Of a stretch of 51,522 nucleotides of DNA, positions 34,603 through 42,556 are shown piece after piece. Position numbers and translations under genes: made by a program. How positions within the stretch are numbered: the stretch's first letter is position 1; every line of letters begins with the position of its first letter. The notes below the pieces were generated by a model. It was not told where the DNA came from, searched no databases, and saw nothing but the letters and a program-made list of their open reading frames with translations. The stretch comes from Chitinophagales bacterium (GTDB lineage: Bacteria > Bacteroidota > Bacteroidia > Chitinophagales > Chitinophagaceae), in NCBI GenBank assembly GCA_015654595.1, contig JAATGQ010000007.1, positions 1-51,522 on the forward strand. The letters are read 5' to 3'.

Positions 34603-35528
34603 TAAAACAGGGAAAGATTCTGCCCTTCCAGCGGGTTAAATAGCTTTAGCGGTTTTAGCCCCGCCCCGCAAACTTCATTCATGCGCTGGATAGCATATTG
34701 CGCCAGATCCGGGGCAATATGTTCATCCGGGTTATGGATGATAAAATAGACAGACCGCAGCCCCTTTTCGATCCATTCCTTTATCCGCACCGCCCAGTCG
34801 TCCAACCGCTGAAAATCGGTCGGATGTCCATTGTTCCCGGCCCAGCGGATAAAAACAAACGGCGCCGTCAGCCGCATATGCAGTACGTCCCTGCGTCCTG
34901 CCGTATCGGTGATCACCAGCCCGACCCCTCGCTCCAGCAGGAAGCCGCTCAATCGCTCCATTACCGCAGGCCGTCCGGTAAACCAAGCGGGATGACGAAG
35001 TTCCACGCAAGCCCTGAATCCCTCCGGCAGCCCCGAAATATAGTCGAGCAGCACATCGAGCCGGTCGGGCCCGAATGTCTCTGGCAGCTGTAAAAAAGAG
35101 GGCCCAAGTCTTTCTGCAAATCCACTGAGCAGCGTGGTAAACGCCTCGGTCTCCCGTCCCGCATTCTTCAGCTGAAGCCGGTGGCTGATCACTTCCGGGA
35201 ACTTGGGACAAAATCGGAAGGTGCTGTCCGAGGTCGCCGCCCACCGTTCGATAACCTCCCTGGGCTGTAGACTATAAAAAAGCGTATTTAGTTCGACGCA
35301 ATTGAACTGTCGGACATATTGTGCTAAAAAATCCTTTTGTTTTGTGCCTTTGGGATACACTTTTCCAACCCAATCCGTCCTCCCCCACTGCGTCCCCCCG
35401 AGAAAAAAGCGCAAAGGCACGTCAGCAGCCTGTTCCGTAAGCAGCCGCCATAACTGTTGTGTTGCCGGATCATCAGGAGGTAACACAAAATTGACGAGGT
35501 CCACATTACTTACTTTGCCAAATTCCAT
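34602..35528 (-). CDS. DUF72-domain protein (YecE family)
   Basis: A 308-residue protein with the DUF72 TIM-barrel-like signature: FFLGGTQWGRTDWVGKVYP (about 40-58), FNCVELNTLFYSLQPREVIERWA, FRFCPKFPEVISH, LGPSFLQLPETFGPDRLDVL and VYFIIHNPDEHIAPDLA. No biochemical function is established for the family; the fold and conserved acidic residues suggest a phosphodiester or nuclease-like activity. It is monocistronic and convergent with ctlX. No exact -7 box is visible in the upstream intergenic space, which also holds the pfkA promoter on the other strand. Confidence 0.85.
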   Translation of the reverse strand: MEFGKVSNVDLVNFVLPPDDPATQQLWRLLTEQAADVPLRFFLGGTQWGRTDWVGKVYPKGTKQKDFLAQYVRQFNCVELNTLFYSLQPREVIERWAATSDSTFRFCPKFPEVISHRLQLKNAGRETEAFTTLLSGFAERLGPSFLQLPETFGPDRLDVLLDYISGLPEGFRACVELRHPAWFTGRPAVMERLSGFLLERGVGLVITDTAGRRDVLHMRLTAPFVFIRWAGNNGHPTDFQRLDDWAVRIKEWIEKGLRSVYFIIHNPDEHIAPDLAQYAIQRMNEVCGAGLKPLKLFNPLEGQNLSLF

Positions 35529-35585
35529 AATATTAACTTTAGTCCGACAAACAATTCCATGAATTAAACAACAACCTTTGTCCTA

Positions 35586-35619
35586 TTTGTCTAGGATTCA
35601 ATCCAAATCCTTACTTTTG
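35586..35619 (+). promoter_or_regulatory. pfkA promoter (-33 and -7)
   Basis: TTTG (35586-35589) and TACTTTTG (35612-35619), separated by 22 nt, fit the Bacteroidota promoter TTTG-N19-21-TAnnTTTG within one base of spacing. This is the only promoter in the window where I see both elements. It leaves a leader of about 130 nt before pfkA, in which I recognise no riboswitch. Confidence 0.6.
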
Positions 35620-35756
35620 GGACTTCGATTTGAAATGGTTGGTTGGGCCAATGGCCTGCGAGCCAGCAGCTTGCTTGGAAGATAAATATTTTTCAATAAT
35701 CCATACCATTGATTAGAGCGTTTTCAAAACTTTAAATTCTAAGAACAGTATTCCAG

Positions 35757-36734
35757 ATGGAGAACAAAGTGACCAAAATTGGCGTACTCACCTCGGGCGG
35801 CGACGCTCCCGGAATGAATGCAGCCATTCGTGCCGTAGTCCGAACCGGTATTTATAATGGGATGGAAGTATTTGGCATTATGCGTGGTTACAGTGGAATG
35901 ATAGAGAACGACATTGTCCCGATGCACTCAAGAAGTGTGGCTAATATAATCCAACGCGGCGGAACGATCCTGAAAACCGCCCGTTGCAAAGAATTTTTTG
36001 AACATGAAGGCCGTAAAAAAGCCTATGACAACCTGAAAAAACTGGGCATCAACGGCCTGGTGATCATCGGCGGCGACGGTTCCTTCCGCGGCGCGCACAA
36101 ATTGAGCGAAGAATTCGACATCCCCTGTATCGGGCTTCCTGGCACGATCGACAAGGATATCGCTGGTACCGACTTCACCATCGGCTTCGACACTGCCGTC
36201 AATACCGCTGTTGAAGCGATCGACAAGATCCGTGATACTGCCGACGCGCACGACCGCCTCTTTATCATCGAAGTAATGGGCCGCGACGCCGGCTATATCG
36301 CCCTCCACAGCGGCATCGCCACAGGCGCAGAAAACATCCTCATCCCCGAGCGGAAGACGGATATCGAAGAACTGGTCAACGGCCTGCTGGAAAAATCAAG
36401 ACGTAAAAAGCTGGTCAACATCATCGTCGTCGCCGAAGGCGACAGAGGCGGCGAAGACGTTGCCAAGATCATAAAAGAACGCGTTCCAACCGCCGACACC
36501 CGCGTCTGCGTACTGGGCCATATCCAACGCGGCGGCGCCCCCAGCTGTATGGACCGCCTGATCGCCAGTCGTATGGGCTATTCTGCCGTAGAAAGCCTGA
36601 TCGAAGGCCGTCACAACGTCATGATCGGCATCGTGAATAATAAAATGCACTATACGCCGTTGGAGAAAGCCGTAAAAGCAAAACAAAAGATAAGCGACGA
36701 CTGGCTGAAAATCGTCAAAATATTAGCATCCTAA
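35757..36734 (+). CDS. pfkA: ATP-dependent 6-phosphofructokinase
   Basis: A 325-residue enzyme converting fructose 6-phosphate and ATP to fructose 1,6-bisphosphate, in the cytoplasm. Motifs: GVLTSGGDAPGMNAAIRA (ATP site, about 9-26), GGDGS (105-109) where Gly108 marks ATP rather than pyrophosphate use, and catalytic Asp132 in PGTIDKDIAGTD. MGRDAGYIAL and HIQRGGAPS are the substrate and effector-site segments. Length matches the bacterial A1 group. It is followed 15 nt later by pyk, so two key glycolytic steps share one message from the promoter at 35586-35619. Confidence 0.97.
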   Translation: MENKVTKIGVLTSGGDAPGMNAAIRAVVRTGIYNGMEVFGIMRGYSGMIENDIVPMHSRSVANIIQRGGTILKTARCKEFFEHEGRKKAYDNLKKLGINGLVIIGGDGSFRGAHKLSEEFDIPCIGLPGTIDKDIAGTDFTIGFDTAVNTAVEAIDKIRDTADAHDRLFIIEVMGRDAGYIALHSGIATGAENILIPERKTDIEELVNGLLEKSRRKKLVNIIVVAEGDRGGEDVAKIIKERVPTADTRVCVLGHIQRGGAPSCMDRLIASRMGYSAVESLIEGRHNVMIGIVNNKMHYTPLEKAVKAKQKISDDWLKIVKILAS

Positions 36735-36749
36735 AAAAATCATCCGTCA

Positions 36750-38243
36750 ATGTCAAAGAATTTATCGAAGTACCTGCATCAGGATATGGACAAGCAAGCA
36801 GGTATTCAGCACACTTTCCACAAGACCAAGATTGTTGCAACGGTAGGCCCCGCCTGCGATACCTACGACAAACTGCTCGAACTGGTCAAGGCAGGTGTCA
36901 ACGTTTTCCGGCTCAATTTCTCGCATGGCGACCACGAAAGCAAGGCCAGGATCATCGAGCACATCCGGAACATCAATCTGACGGAGCCCTATAACATTTC
37001 TATCCTCGGCGATCTGCAAGGCCCCAAACTTCGCGTAGGCGAAATCAAAGACGGCGCTCTGCCTATCGCCCCCGGCGACATCCTTACCTTCACCTCCCGC
37101 GAAAAAGTCGTCGGCACAAAAGAAAAGATCTATATCTCCTACCCTAACCTCCACCATGACGTACAGGTTGGTAATAAGATCCTGATCGACGACGGTAAAC
37201 TCGAAGTAGTCGTCGTCAACATATCTCCCGAAGGAGACGTAAAAGTTGCCGTTACCTACGGCGGTACGCTGCTCCCCAAAAAAGGAGTCAACCTTCCCGA
37301 CACAAAGATCTCTCTGCCCGCAATGACAGAAAAAGATATCATCGATCTGGCCTTTATCATCGAACAGAAACTGGACTGGGTTGCCCTGTCCTTTGTTCGT
37401 AAGGTAGAAGACATCATCGACCTGAAACGCCGCCTGGCAGAAGTAAAAAGCCAGACCAAGGTTATCGCCAAGATCGAAATGCCTTCCGCACTCGAAGACC
37501 TGCGTAATATCGTACTGGAATCCGATGGCGTGATGGTTGCCCGCGGCGATCTCGGCGTAGAACTGCCGGTAGAAAAAGTACCGATGGCGCAAAGAGAGAT
37601 CATCCGCAAGTGTATCCACCGCGCAAAGCCTGTGATCGTCGCCACCCAGATGATGGAAAGCATGATCGACCGCGTAAAGCCCAACAGAAGCGAGATCACC
37701 GACGTTGCCAACGCGGTTCTCGAAGGCGCCGACGCCGTCATGCTTAGCGCAGAGACAGCAACAGGACAGCATCCCGCCCTCGTTGTGGAAACGATGCGCA
37801 AGATCATCCTGGAAGTAGAAAGGACCGAATATCCCTATAACCGCGAAGAAGACCTGGTGCCTCAGCCCCACTCTCCTTCCTTCCTCAGCGATGCTATCTG
37901 CTACAATGCGTGTAAGCTGGCTAAAGACGCCAACGCCGACGCGCTCGTTGGGATGACACAGAGCGGCTATACAGCCTTCATCCTTTCCAGCTACCGCCCG
38001 AAGTCACCGCTCTTCATCTTCTCCAAAGAGAAAAGCCTGATCAACCAGCTGAGCCTTAGCTGGGGCGTAAGAGCTTTCCATTATTCAGAAGAAGAAAGCG
38101 TAGACGATATCATCAATGACCAGCACGTCATCCTGAAGGAAAGAGGGTTTGTAAAAACCGGGGACGTCATCGTCAATACCGGAAGCCTTCCGATCGAAGA
38201 GCACCTGCCGACAAATATGCTGAAGATTACCAAGATCAAATAA
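36750..38243 (+). CDS. pyk: Pyruvate kinase
   Basis: A 497-residue enzyme making pyruvate and ATP from phosphoenolpyruvate and ADP. Family motifs: KIVATVGPACDTYDKLLELV (about 27-46) with FRLNFSHGDHE, LQGPKLRVGE, and VIAKIEMPSALEDL with the catalytic Lys. MVARGDLGVELP follows, then metal and potassium-site segments, ATQMMESMID, and a C-terminal allosteric domain (from about residue 370, ending PTNMLKITKIK). The N-terminal 20-residue extension before the barrel (LSKYLHQDMDKQAGIQHT) is slightly longer than in many homologues. It is co-transcribed with pfkA and ends at a strong terminator. Confidence 0.97.
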   Translation: MSKNLSKYLHQDMDKQAGIQHTFHKTKIVATVGPACDTYDKLLELVKAGVNVFRLNFSHGDHESKARIIEHIRNINLTEPYNISILGDLQGPKLRVGEIKDGALPIAPGDILTFTSREKVVGTKEKIYISYPNLHHDVQVGNKILIDDGKLEVVVVNISPEGDVKVAVTYGGTLLPKKGVNLPDTKISLPAMTEKDIIDLAFIIEQKLDWVALSFVRKVEDIIDLKRRLAEVKSQTKVIAKIEMPSALEDLRNIVLESDGVMVARGDLGVELPVEKVPMAQREIIRKCIHRAKPVIVATQMMESMIDRVKPNRSEITDVANAVLEGADAVMLSAETATGQHPALVVETMRKIILEVERTEYPYNREEDLVPQPHSPSFLSDAICYNACKLAKDANADALVGMTQSGYTAFILSSYRPKSPLFIFSKEKSLINQLSLSWGVRAFHYSEEESVDDIINDQHVILKERGFVKTGDVIVNTGSLPIEEHLPTNMLKITKIK

Positions 38244-38256
38244 AGCGCAACATAAT

Positions 38257-38288
38257 AGTCCGCCTCCATCAGGGGCGGACTTTTTTTT
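38257..38288 (+). terminator. Terminator of pfkA-pyk
   Basis: AGTCCGCC (38257-38264) / GGCGGACT (38274-38281) with a 9-nt loop followed by eight T residues, 13 nt past the pyk stop. It sits 11 nt from the convergent cutC stop. Confidence 0.88.
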
Positions 38289-38299
38289 ATCCATGGTTG

Positions 38300-39025
38300 C
38301 TAATAAGCAGCCAATTGTTCTTTTATCTTTTTTATCTCTTCTTCACCCGCCATCACCACCGATTGTTCTTCTTTCATCAGCGCATTCACATACTCCATCC
38401 CGCTGGCCTGCTTCAGACGAGCCGAAGTATGAAACTCCGACGCCCCTGTCGCCTCCGCCAGCGCAACGATATTCGAAGCCCTGACACCTGCACCGGGCAT
38501 GATCACGATCCGGTCATCCGCCTCTCTTACCAGCTGATCTATCAGAGAAGCGCCTTCCATCGCGGTCGGCTTCTGACCGGATGTCAAAATACGCTCGCAG
38601 CCGATGCCGATGATATCCTCCAGCGCCTCAAACGGATTTGACGCCCAGTCAAAAGCACGGTGAAAGGTCACCCCCATCGGATAAGCCAGCTCTACCAGGC
38701 GCGCGGCGCGCTGCTTGTCGATCGAACCATCGGCCTGCAGCATCCCGATCACCACGCCGTTACAGCCCACCGCCTTACAATATTCGATATCCCGGATCAT
38801 GATGCTGTATTCCTCATCAGTATATAAAAAGTCGCCGCCGCGGGGCCGGATTATCGGATAAAGCGCAATCTTCAGCCGCTCTCTCGCGGCCCGGATCAAT
38901 CCCGGAGAAGGTGTCGTCCCCCCTTCTTCCGGACTGACGCATAATTCGATCCTGTCCGCTCCTGCCTGCTGCGCTGTCATGGCCGAAGCCAGATTGAACG
39001 CACATATTTCCAGTATGAATTCCAT
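38300..39025 (-). CDS. cutC: CutC-family protein
   Basis: A 241-residue TIM-barrel protein with the CutC signature: LEICAFNLASAMTAQQAGAD plus RIELC at the N-terminus, then EEGGTTPSPGLI, IIRPRGGDF and FHRAFDW near residue 120, ILTSGQKPTAMEG and IMPGAGVRASNI. The family name comes from a copper-tolerance phenotype in E. coli, but its reaction is unknown. Here its ATG begins 1 nt after the glycosylasparaginase stop codon (TAA at 39027-39029), so the two are translationally coupled and this CutC more likely takes part in the same glycan/asparagine pathway than in copper handling (inference). Confidence 0.93.
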   Translation of the reverse strand: MEFILEICAFNLASAMTAQQAGADRIELCVSPEEGGTTPSPGLIRAARERLKIALYPIIRPRGGDFLYTDEEYSIMIRDIEYCKAVGCNGVVIGMLQADGSIDKQRAARLVELAYPMGVTFHRAFDWASNPFEALEDIIGIGCERILTSGQKPTAMEGASLIDQLVREADDRIVIMPGAGVRASNIVALAEATGASEFHTSARLKQASGMEYVNALMKEEQSVVMAGEEEIKKIKEQLAAY

Positions 39026-39026
39026 A

Positions 39027-40085
39027 TTATATCAAGCTTTTCACCTCCACCATCTTTTCTACCGTATTCGTCTTTATTGCATAACTAAATCCTTTCTGCA
39101 AAGCAAATGCCCCCGTCTCTCCCTTTTTGTTGATCGCAATAAAGGCAACCTGTATCTCTTTTGCCTTGGCGCCCTTGATGCGGTTGATCTTCTCCACCGC
39201 CATCCGGCAAGCCTGTTCCGGCGACATTCCCTGCCGCATATATTCTACCACGCTGTGCGAACCGCAGATGCGGATAACGTCTTCCCCCTGTCCCGTCGCT
39301 GTAACGGCCCCGACTTCATTGTCGACATAAAGTCCCGCACCGATGATCGGAGAATCCCCCAGTCTGCCCCGCATCTTGAAACCCATCCCGCTGGTCGTAC
39401 AGCTGCCGCTGAGATTGCCCATCGCATCCATAGCCACCATCCCGATCGTATCGTGATTCCAATCTCCATTGGGCAGCCGCGATGGCGCCGAAGGACCATG
39501 TTCCGCAGGAGCAGTATGACCGGGCGTGTTTTCAATATTGATCACCGGCTTGTATTCAGATTTCTTCAGCCATTCGGCATAACTCTTTTTCGCATCGTCC
39601 GACAAGACCTGCGGTTCCAACGGAAAACCTTCCGCCACCGCAAACTCCTGCGCCCCGGAACCAACCAGCATCACATGCGGCGTCTTTTCCATCACCCGGC
39701 GGGCGACAGAGATCGGATGCTTGATGCGTTCCAGGAATGCGACGCTCCCGCAATTAAACTGATGATCCATGATGCTGGCATCCAGCGTAACAAAGCCATC
39801 CCGGTCAGGATTTGCGCCAAGTCCCACACAACAATTGATAGAAGACTCTGTCACTCTCACTCCCGCCTCTACCGCATCCAGGGCTGATCCGTTCTTTCCC
39901 AGCACTTCCCATGCTCCTTTATTGGCCTCCAGTCCAGTATCCCAGGTAGAAATAACTACGGGATGACCAGTAACGGTCTCATTGTCAAATACAGGAGAGG
40001 ACATCGCTGCGCCAGCTTTCTTTGTCAGCAAAAGCCCCAGCGAACCCAATAGAGAAGAATGCAGAAATTTTCGACGGTTGGACAT
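39027..40085 (-). CDS. N4-(beta-N-acetylglucosaminyl)-L-asparaginase (glycosylasparaginase)
   Basis: A 352-residue Ntn-hydrolase precursor. The N-terminus SNRRKFLHSSLLGSLGLLL is a Tat-like signal, so the protein is exported folded. Self-cleavage is expected between Asp212 and Thr213 in WNHDTIGMVAMD, Thr213 becoming the N-terminal nucleophile of the beta subunit. GSCTTSGMGFKMRGRLGDSP is the substrate-binding loop typical of glycosylasparaginases. The enzyme splits GlcNAc-Asn into aspartate and 1-amino-GlcNAc, the last step of N-glycoprotein breakdown. It lies in a minus-strand operon NTF2-like gene, asparaginase, cutC, 28 nt behind the first and 1 nt ahead of the last. Confidence 0.92.
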   Translation of the reverse strand: MSNRRKFLHSSLLGSLGLLLTKKAGAAMSSPVFDNETVTGHPVVISTWDTGLEANKGAWEVLGKNGSALDAVEAGVRVTESSINCCVGLGANPDRDGFVTLDASIMDHQFNCGSVAFLERIKHPISVARRVMEKTPHVMLVGSGAQEFAVAEGFPLEPQVLSDDAKKSYAEWLKKSEYKPVINIENTPGHTAPAEHGPSAPSRLPNGDWNHDTIGMVAMDAMGNLSGSCTTSGMGFKMRGRLGDSPIIGAGLYVDNEVGAVTATGQGEDVIRICGSHSVVEYMRQGMSPEQACRMAVEKINRIKGAKAKEIQVAFIAINKKGETGAFALQKGFSYAIKTNTVEKMVEVKSLI

Positions 40086-40113
40086 AACAGATCAATATTT
40101 AAGAGTACTAAGT

Positions 40114-40587
40114 TCAATTCATTTTCCGGATCATAAATCGCTCCAGCTGCATCCGGACCTTGCGACGCACCTTGTTCTGAAAGACCGGTGTCCATCCCAA
40201 AAGCAGCCCTTTGATCCCAAATGCCTGCGTGCACCACCGCCACATAGGGAAGTCGTCCTGGTGTTCGACAATCCGGCCTTCGCTAAAAGCAAAATGAGCT
40301 TTTCCTTTGTTGACGACCTTTCTTTTTGTCGGAGGAAAGACATAGGAAACAGACCAGCTGCAGCCCCCATATCCATCGGCCCCTTCAATTCCTTCACGCT
40401 GCACCTTCAGCTCTCCCACTGTCGAGAGCAGCATGATCCACATCCCTCTCACCTGCCTTCCCTCCAAATTACCAAAGACAGGATCATAAAAGAATATATC
40501 CGGATGATAGCATTCCAGCAAACGATGGTAGTCCCGCTTCTGAAGATTAGAATAAAAGGCGCTTATCAACTGTTCTTCCGCATTCAT
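40114..40587 (-). CDS. NTF2-like (SnoaL-type) protein
   Basis: A 157-residue alpha+beta cone-fold protein, starting EEQLISAFYSNLQKRDYHRL and followed by ECYHPDIFFYDPVFGNLEGR, the typical first helix and cavity-forming Tyr/Asp segment of polyketide-cyclase-like/SnoaL NTF2 proteins. Later strands are SWSVSYVFP and VVNKGKAHFAFSEGRIVEHQ. The C-terminal basic stretch (VFQNKVRRKVRMQLERFMIR) is an extra. The family binds or converts small hydrophobic molecules; the function here is unknown. It is the first gene of the minus-strand unit with glycosylasparaginase and cutC, and divergent from the CocE/NonD hydrolase genes. Confidence 0.8.
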   Translation of the reverse strand: MNAEEQLISAFYSNLQKRDYHRLLECYHPDIFFYDPVFGNLEGRQVRGMWIMLLSTVGELKVQREGIEGADGYGGCSWSVSYVFPPTKRKVVNKGKAHFAFSEGRIVEHQDDFPMWRWCTQAFGIKGLLLGWTPVFQNKVRRKVRMQLERFMIRKMN

Positions 40588-40655
40588 AAAAAAAGCAAGA
40601 ACGGATTACCCAACTTTGACTAATTTGGTTCAGAGAATTAAAATTAACGGATAAA

Positions 40656-42551
40656 ATGAGAAAACTTCTTTTTTTGGCGCTTTTTTCATGCGCTGTCACC
40701 GCTGCTTTCAGCCAGGGCACTCCCCAGGACAGCGCCTGGATACGAGATAATTATTATAAGATGGAACAGTATATCCCTATGAGGGATGGCATACGCCTGT
40801 TCACTTCCATCTATATTCCCAAAGACACAACGGAAAAGCATCCTATTCTCATGACCCGCACTCCTTATTCCTGCGCTCCCTATGGCACGGATAAATGGAG
40901 GAATTTCGCTGCGGGGTATCTCCGTTACTATATGCGCGAAGGCTATATCATCGTCACCCAGGACGTCAGGGGACGCTGGATGAGCGAAGGCCAGTTCGTT
41001 GACTTAAGACCTTTTATAAAAGATAAAAAATCCAACACGGACATCGACGAAGCAAGCGACACATACGACGCCATCGATTGGATGGTCAAAAACCTCCCTT
41101 ACAATAATGGTCGCGTAGGGGTATTCGGAATATCCTATCCAGGTTTTTATTCGACCATGGCGGCAGCAAGCGCCCACCCCGCTCTGAAAGCGGTCAGTCC
41201 ACAGGCGCCTGTCACAGATTGGTTCATGGGTGATGACTTTCATCACAATGGAGCATTCTTCCAGATGGACGGCTGGGCTTTCTATTCTTCCTTTGGCAAA
41301 CCCCGCCCTCATCCCACCACCATCGGCCCTTCCGGTTTCAACTTCAATAGCCAGGACAATTACGACTGGTATCTGAAAACAGGCGCGATCAAAAATATCA
41401 TGAAGCTGACCGGCGACTCCATTGCCTTCTGGAAAGATCTCTATGCCCATCCCAATCTCGACGACTGGTGGAAAGCCCGCAACGCCCGCGTATCGATGTA
41501 TGACGTAAAACCGGTCATGCTCGTTGTCGGCGGTCTCTATGATGCAGAAGATTGCTTTGGAGCCTGGAATCTGTACAAGGCGATAAAAAAACAAAGCCCC
41601 TCCACCAACAGTCATATCGTAATGGGTCCCTGGTATCACGGCGAATGGTCTTCCAACGACGGCACACACCTGGGTAACGCTCAGTGGGGCTCCAATACCT
41701 CCGCCTGGTATCAGAACAATATCGAAATCCCTTTCTTCAATTATTACCTGAAAGGAAAAGGCGCGGAACCAAAACTGCCCGCAGCCACGATCTTTTTCAG
41801 CGGCGCCAACGAATGGAAACAGTTTGACCAGTGGCCTCCCGCCGATAAACAGGATCAGACGATCTATCTGCAAGCCAACGGCGGTCTCTCCTGGGAAGCT
41901 CCTGCAAAAGGCGGCAGCTACAGCGAATATATCAGCGATCCGGCCCATCCCGTGCCTTATACTGAAGACGTTCACTTTCATCGCACAAGGGAATATATGA
42001 CGGACGATCAACGCTTCGCTTCCCGCCGCACCGACGTGCTGACCTTCCAGACACCAGAGTTGAAAGAAGACCTTACGCTTGCAGGCCCCGTCATCGCAGA
42101 TCTGCTGGTGAGTCTCAGCAGTACCGACGCAGACTTTGTCGTCAAGGTCATCGACGTCTTCCCGGATAACTTCAGCTATGAACAAACTGCCCCTGAACAA
42201 GGCCGCGGACACGATCTTCCCAAAACCTATCCAATGGGCGGCTACCAGATGCTCGTCCATGGGGAGATCATGCGCGGCCGTTTCCGCGAAAGCTTTGAAA
42301 AACCGGCTCCCTTCAAACCCGGTAAAGTAGAGCAGGTCAAATTCGCGGTTCCGGATGTAGCGCACACGTTCAAAAAAGGACACCGCCTGATGATCCAGAT
42401 CCAAAGTTCCTGGTTCCCGCTGGTGGACAGGAATCCGCAGAAGTTTGTCGATATCTATACCGCAGACGACACCGATTTTGTAAAGGAAAATATCCGTGTA
42501 TATCACGACAGCGAACATCCGTCCCATATCATACTTCCAGTATTAAAATAA
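40656..42551 (+). CDS. CocE/NonD-family secreted hydrolase (acyl- or peptidyl-hydrolase), copy 1
   Basis: A 631-residue alpha/beta-hydrolase with a signal peptide (MRKLLFLALFSCAVTAAFSQ). The catalytic triad can be read as Ser160 in GVFGISYPGFY, Asp296 in GGLYDAED and His328 in MGPWYHGEW. The C-terminal X-Pro dipeptidyl-peptidase-type jelly-roll domain begins near residue 435 (DVLTFQTPELKEDLTLAGPV) and ends with VAHTFKKGHRLMIQIQSSWF. The family includes cocaine esterase, glutaryl-7-ACA acylase-like and X-Pro peptidases; the substrate is not predictable by eye. A paralogue follows 5 nt downstream. A one-mismatch -7 box (CAACTTTG, 40611-40618) lies 37 nt upstream. Confidence 0.92.
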   Translation: MRKLLFLALFSCAVTAAFSQGTPQDSAWIRDNYYKMEQYIPMRDGIRLFTSIYIPKDTTEKHPILMTRTPYSCAPYGTDKWRNFAAGYLRYYMREGYIIVTQDVRGRWMSEGQFVDLRPFIKDKKSNTDIDEASDTYDAIDWMVKNLPYNNGRVGVFGISYPGFYSTMAAASAHPALKAVSPQAPVTDWFMGDDFHHNGAFFQMDGWAFYSSFGKPRPHPTTIGPSGFNFNSQDNYDWYLKTGAIKNIMKLTGDSIAFWKDLYAHPNLDDWWKARNARVSMYDVKPVMLVVGGLYDAEDCFGAWNLYKAIKKQSPSTNSHIVMGPWYHGEWSSNDGTHLGNAQWGSNTSAWYQNNIEIPFFNYYLKGKGAEPKLPAATIFFSGANEWKQFDQWPPADKQDQTIYLQANGGLSWEAPAKGGSYSEYISDPAHPVPYTEDVHFHRTREYMTDDQRFASRRTDVLTFQTPELKEDLTLAGPVIADLLVSLSSTDADFVVKVIDVFPDNFSYEQTAPEQGRGHDLPKTYPMGGYQMLVHGEIMRGRFRESFEKPAPFKPGKVEQVKFAVPDVAHTFKKGHRLMIQIQSSWFPLVDRNPQKFVDIYTADDTDFVKENIRVYHDSEHPSHIILPVLK

Positions 42552-42556
42552 GCAAC

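Noticed and set aside
35620-35756. Riboswitch in the long pfkA leader
   Set aside because: The leader has no extended conserved helices or terminator hairpin that I could recognise.
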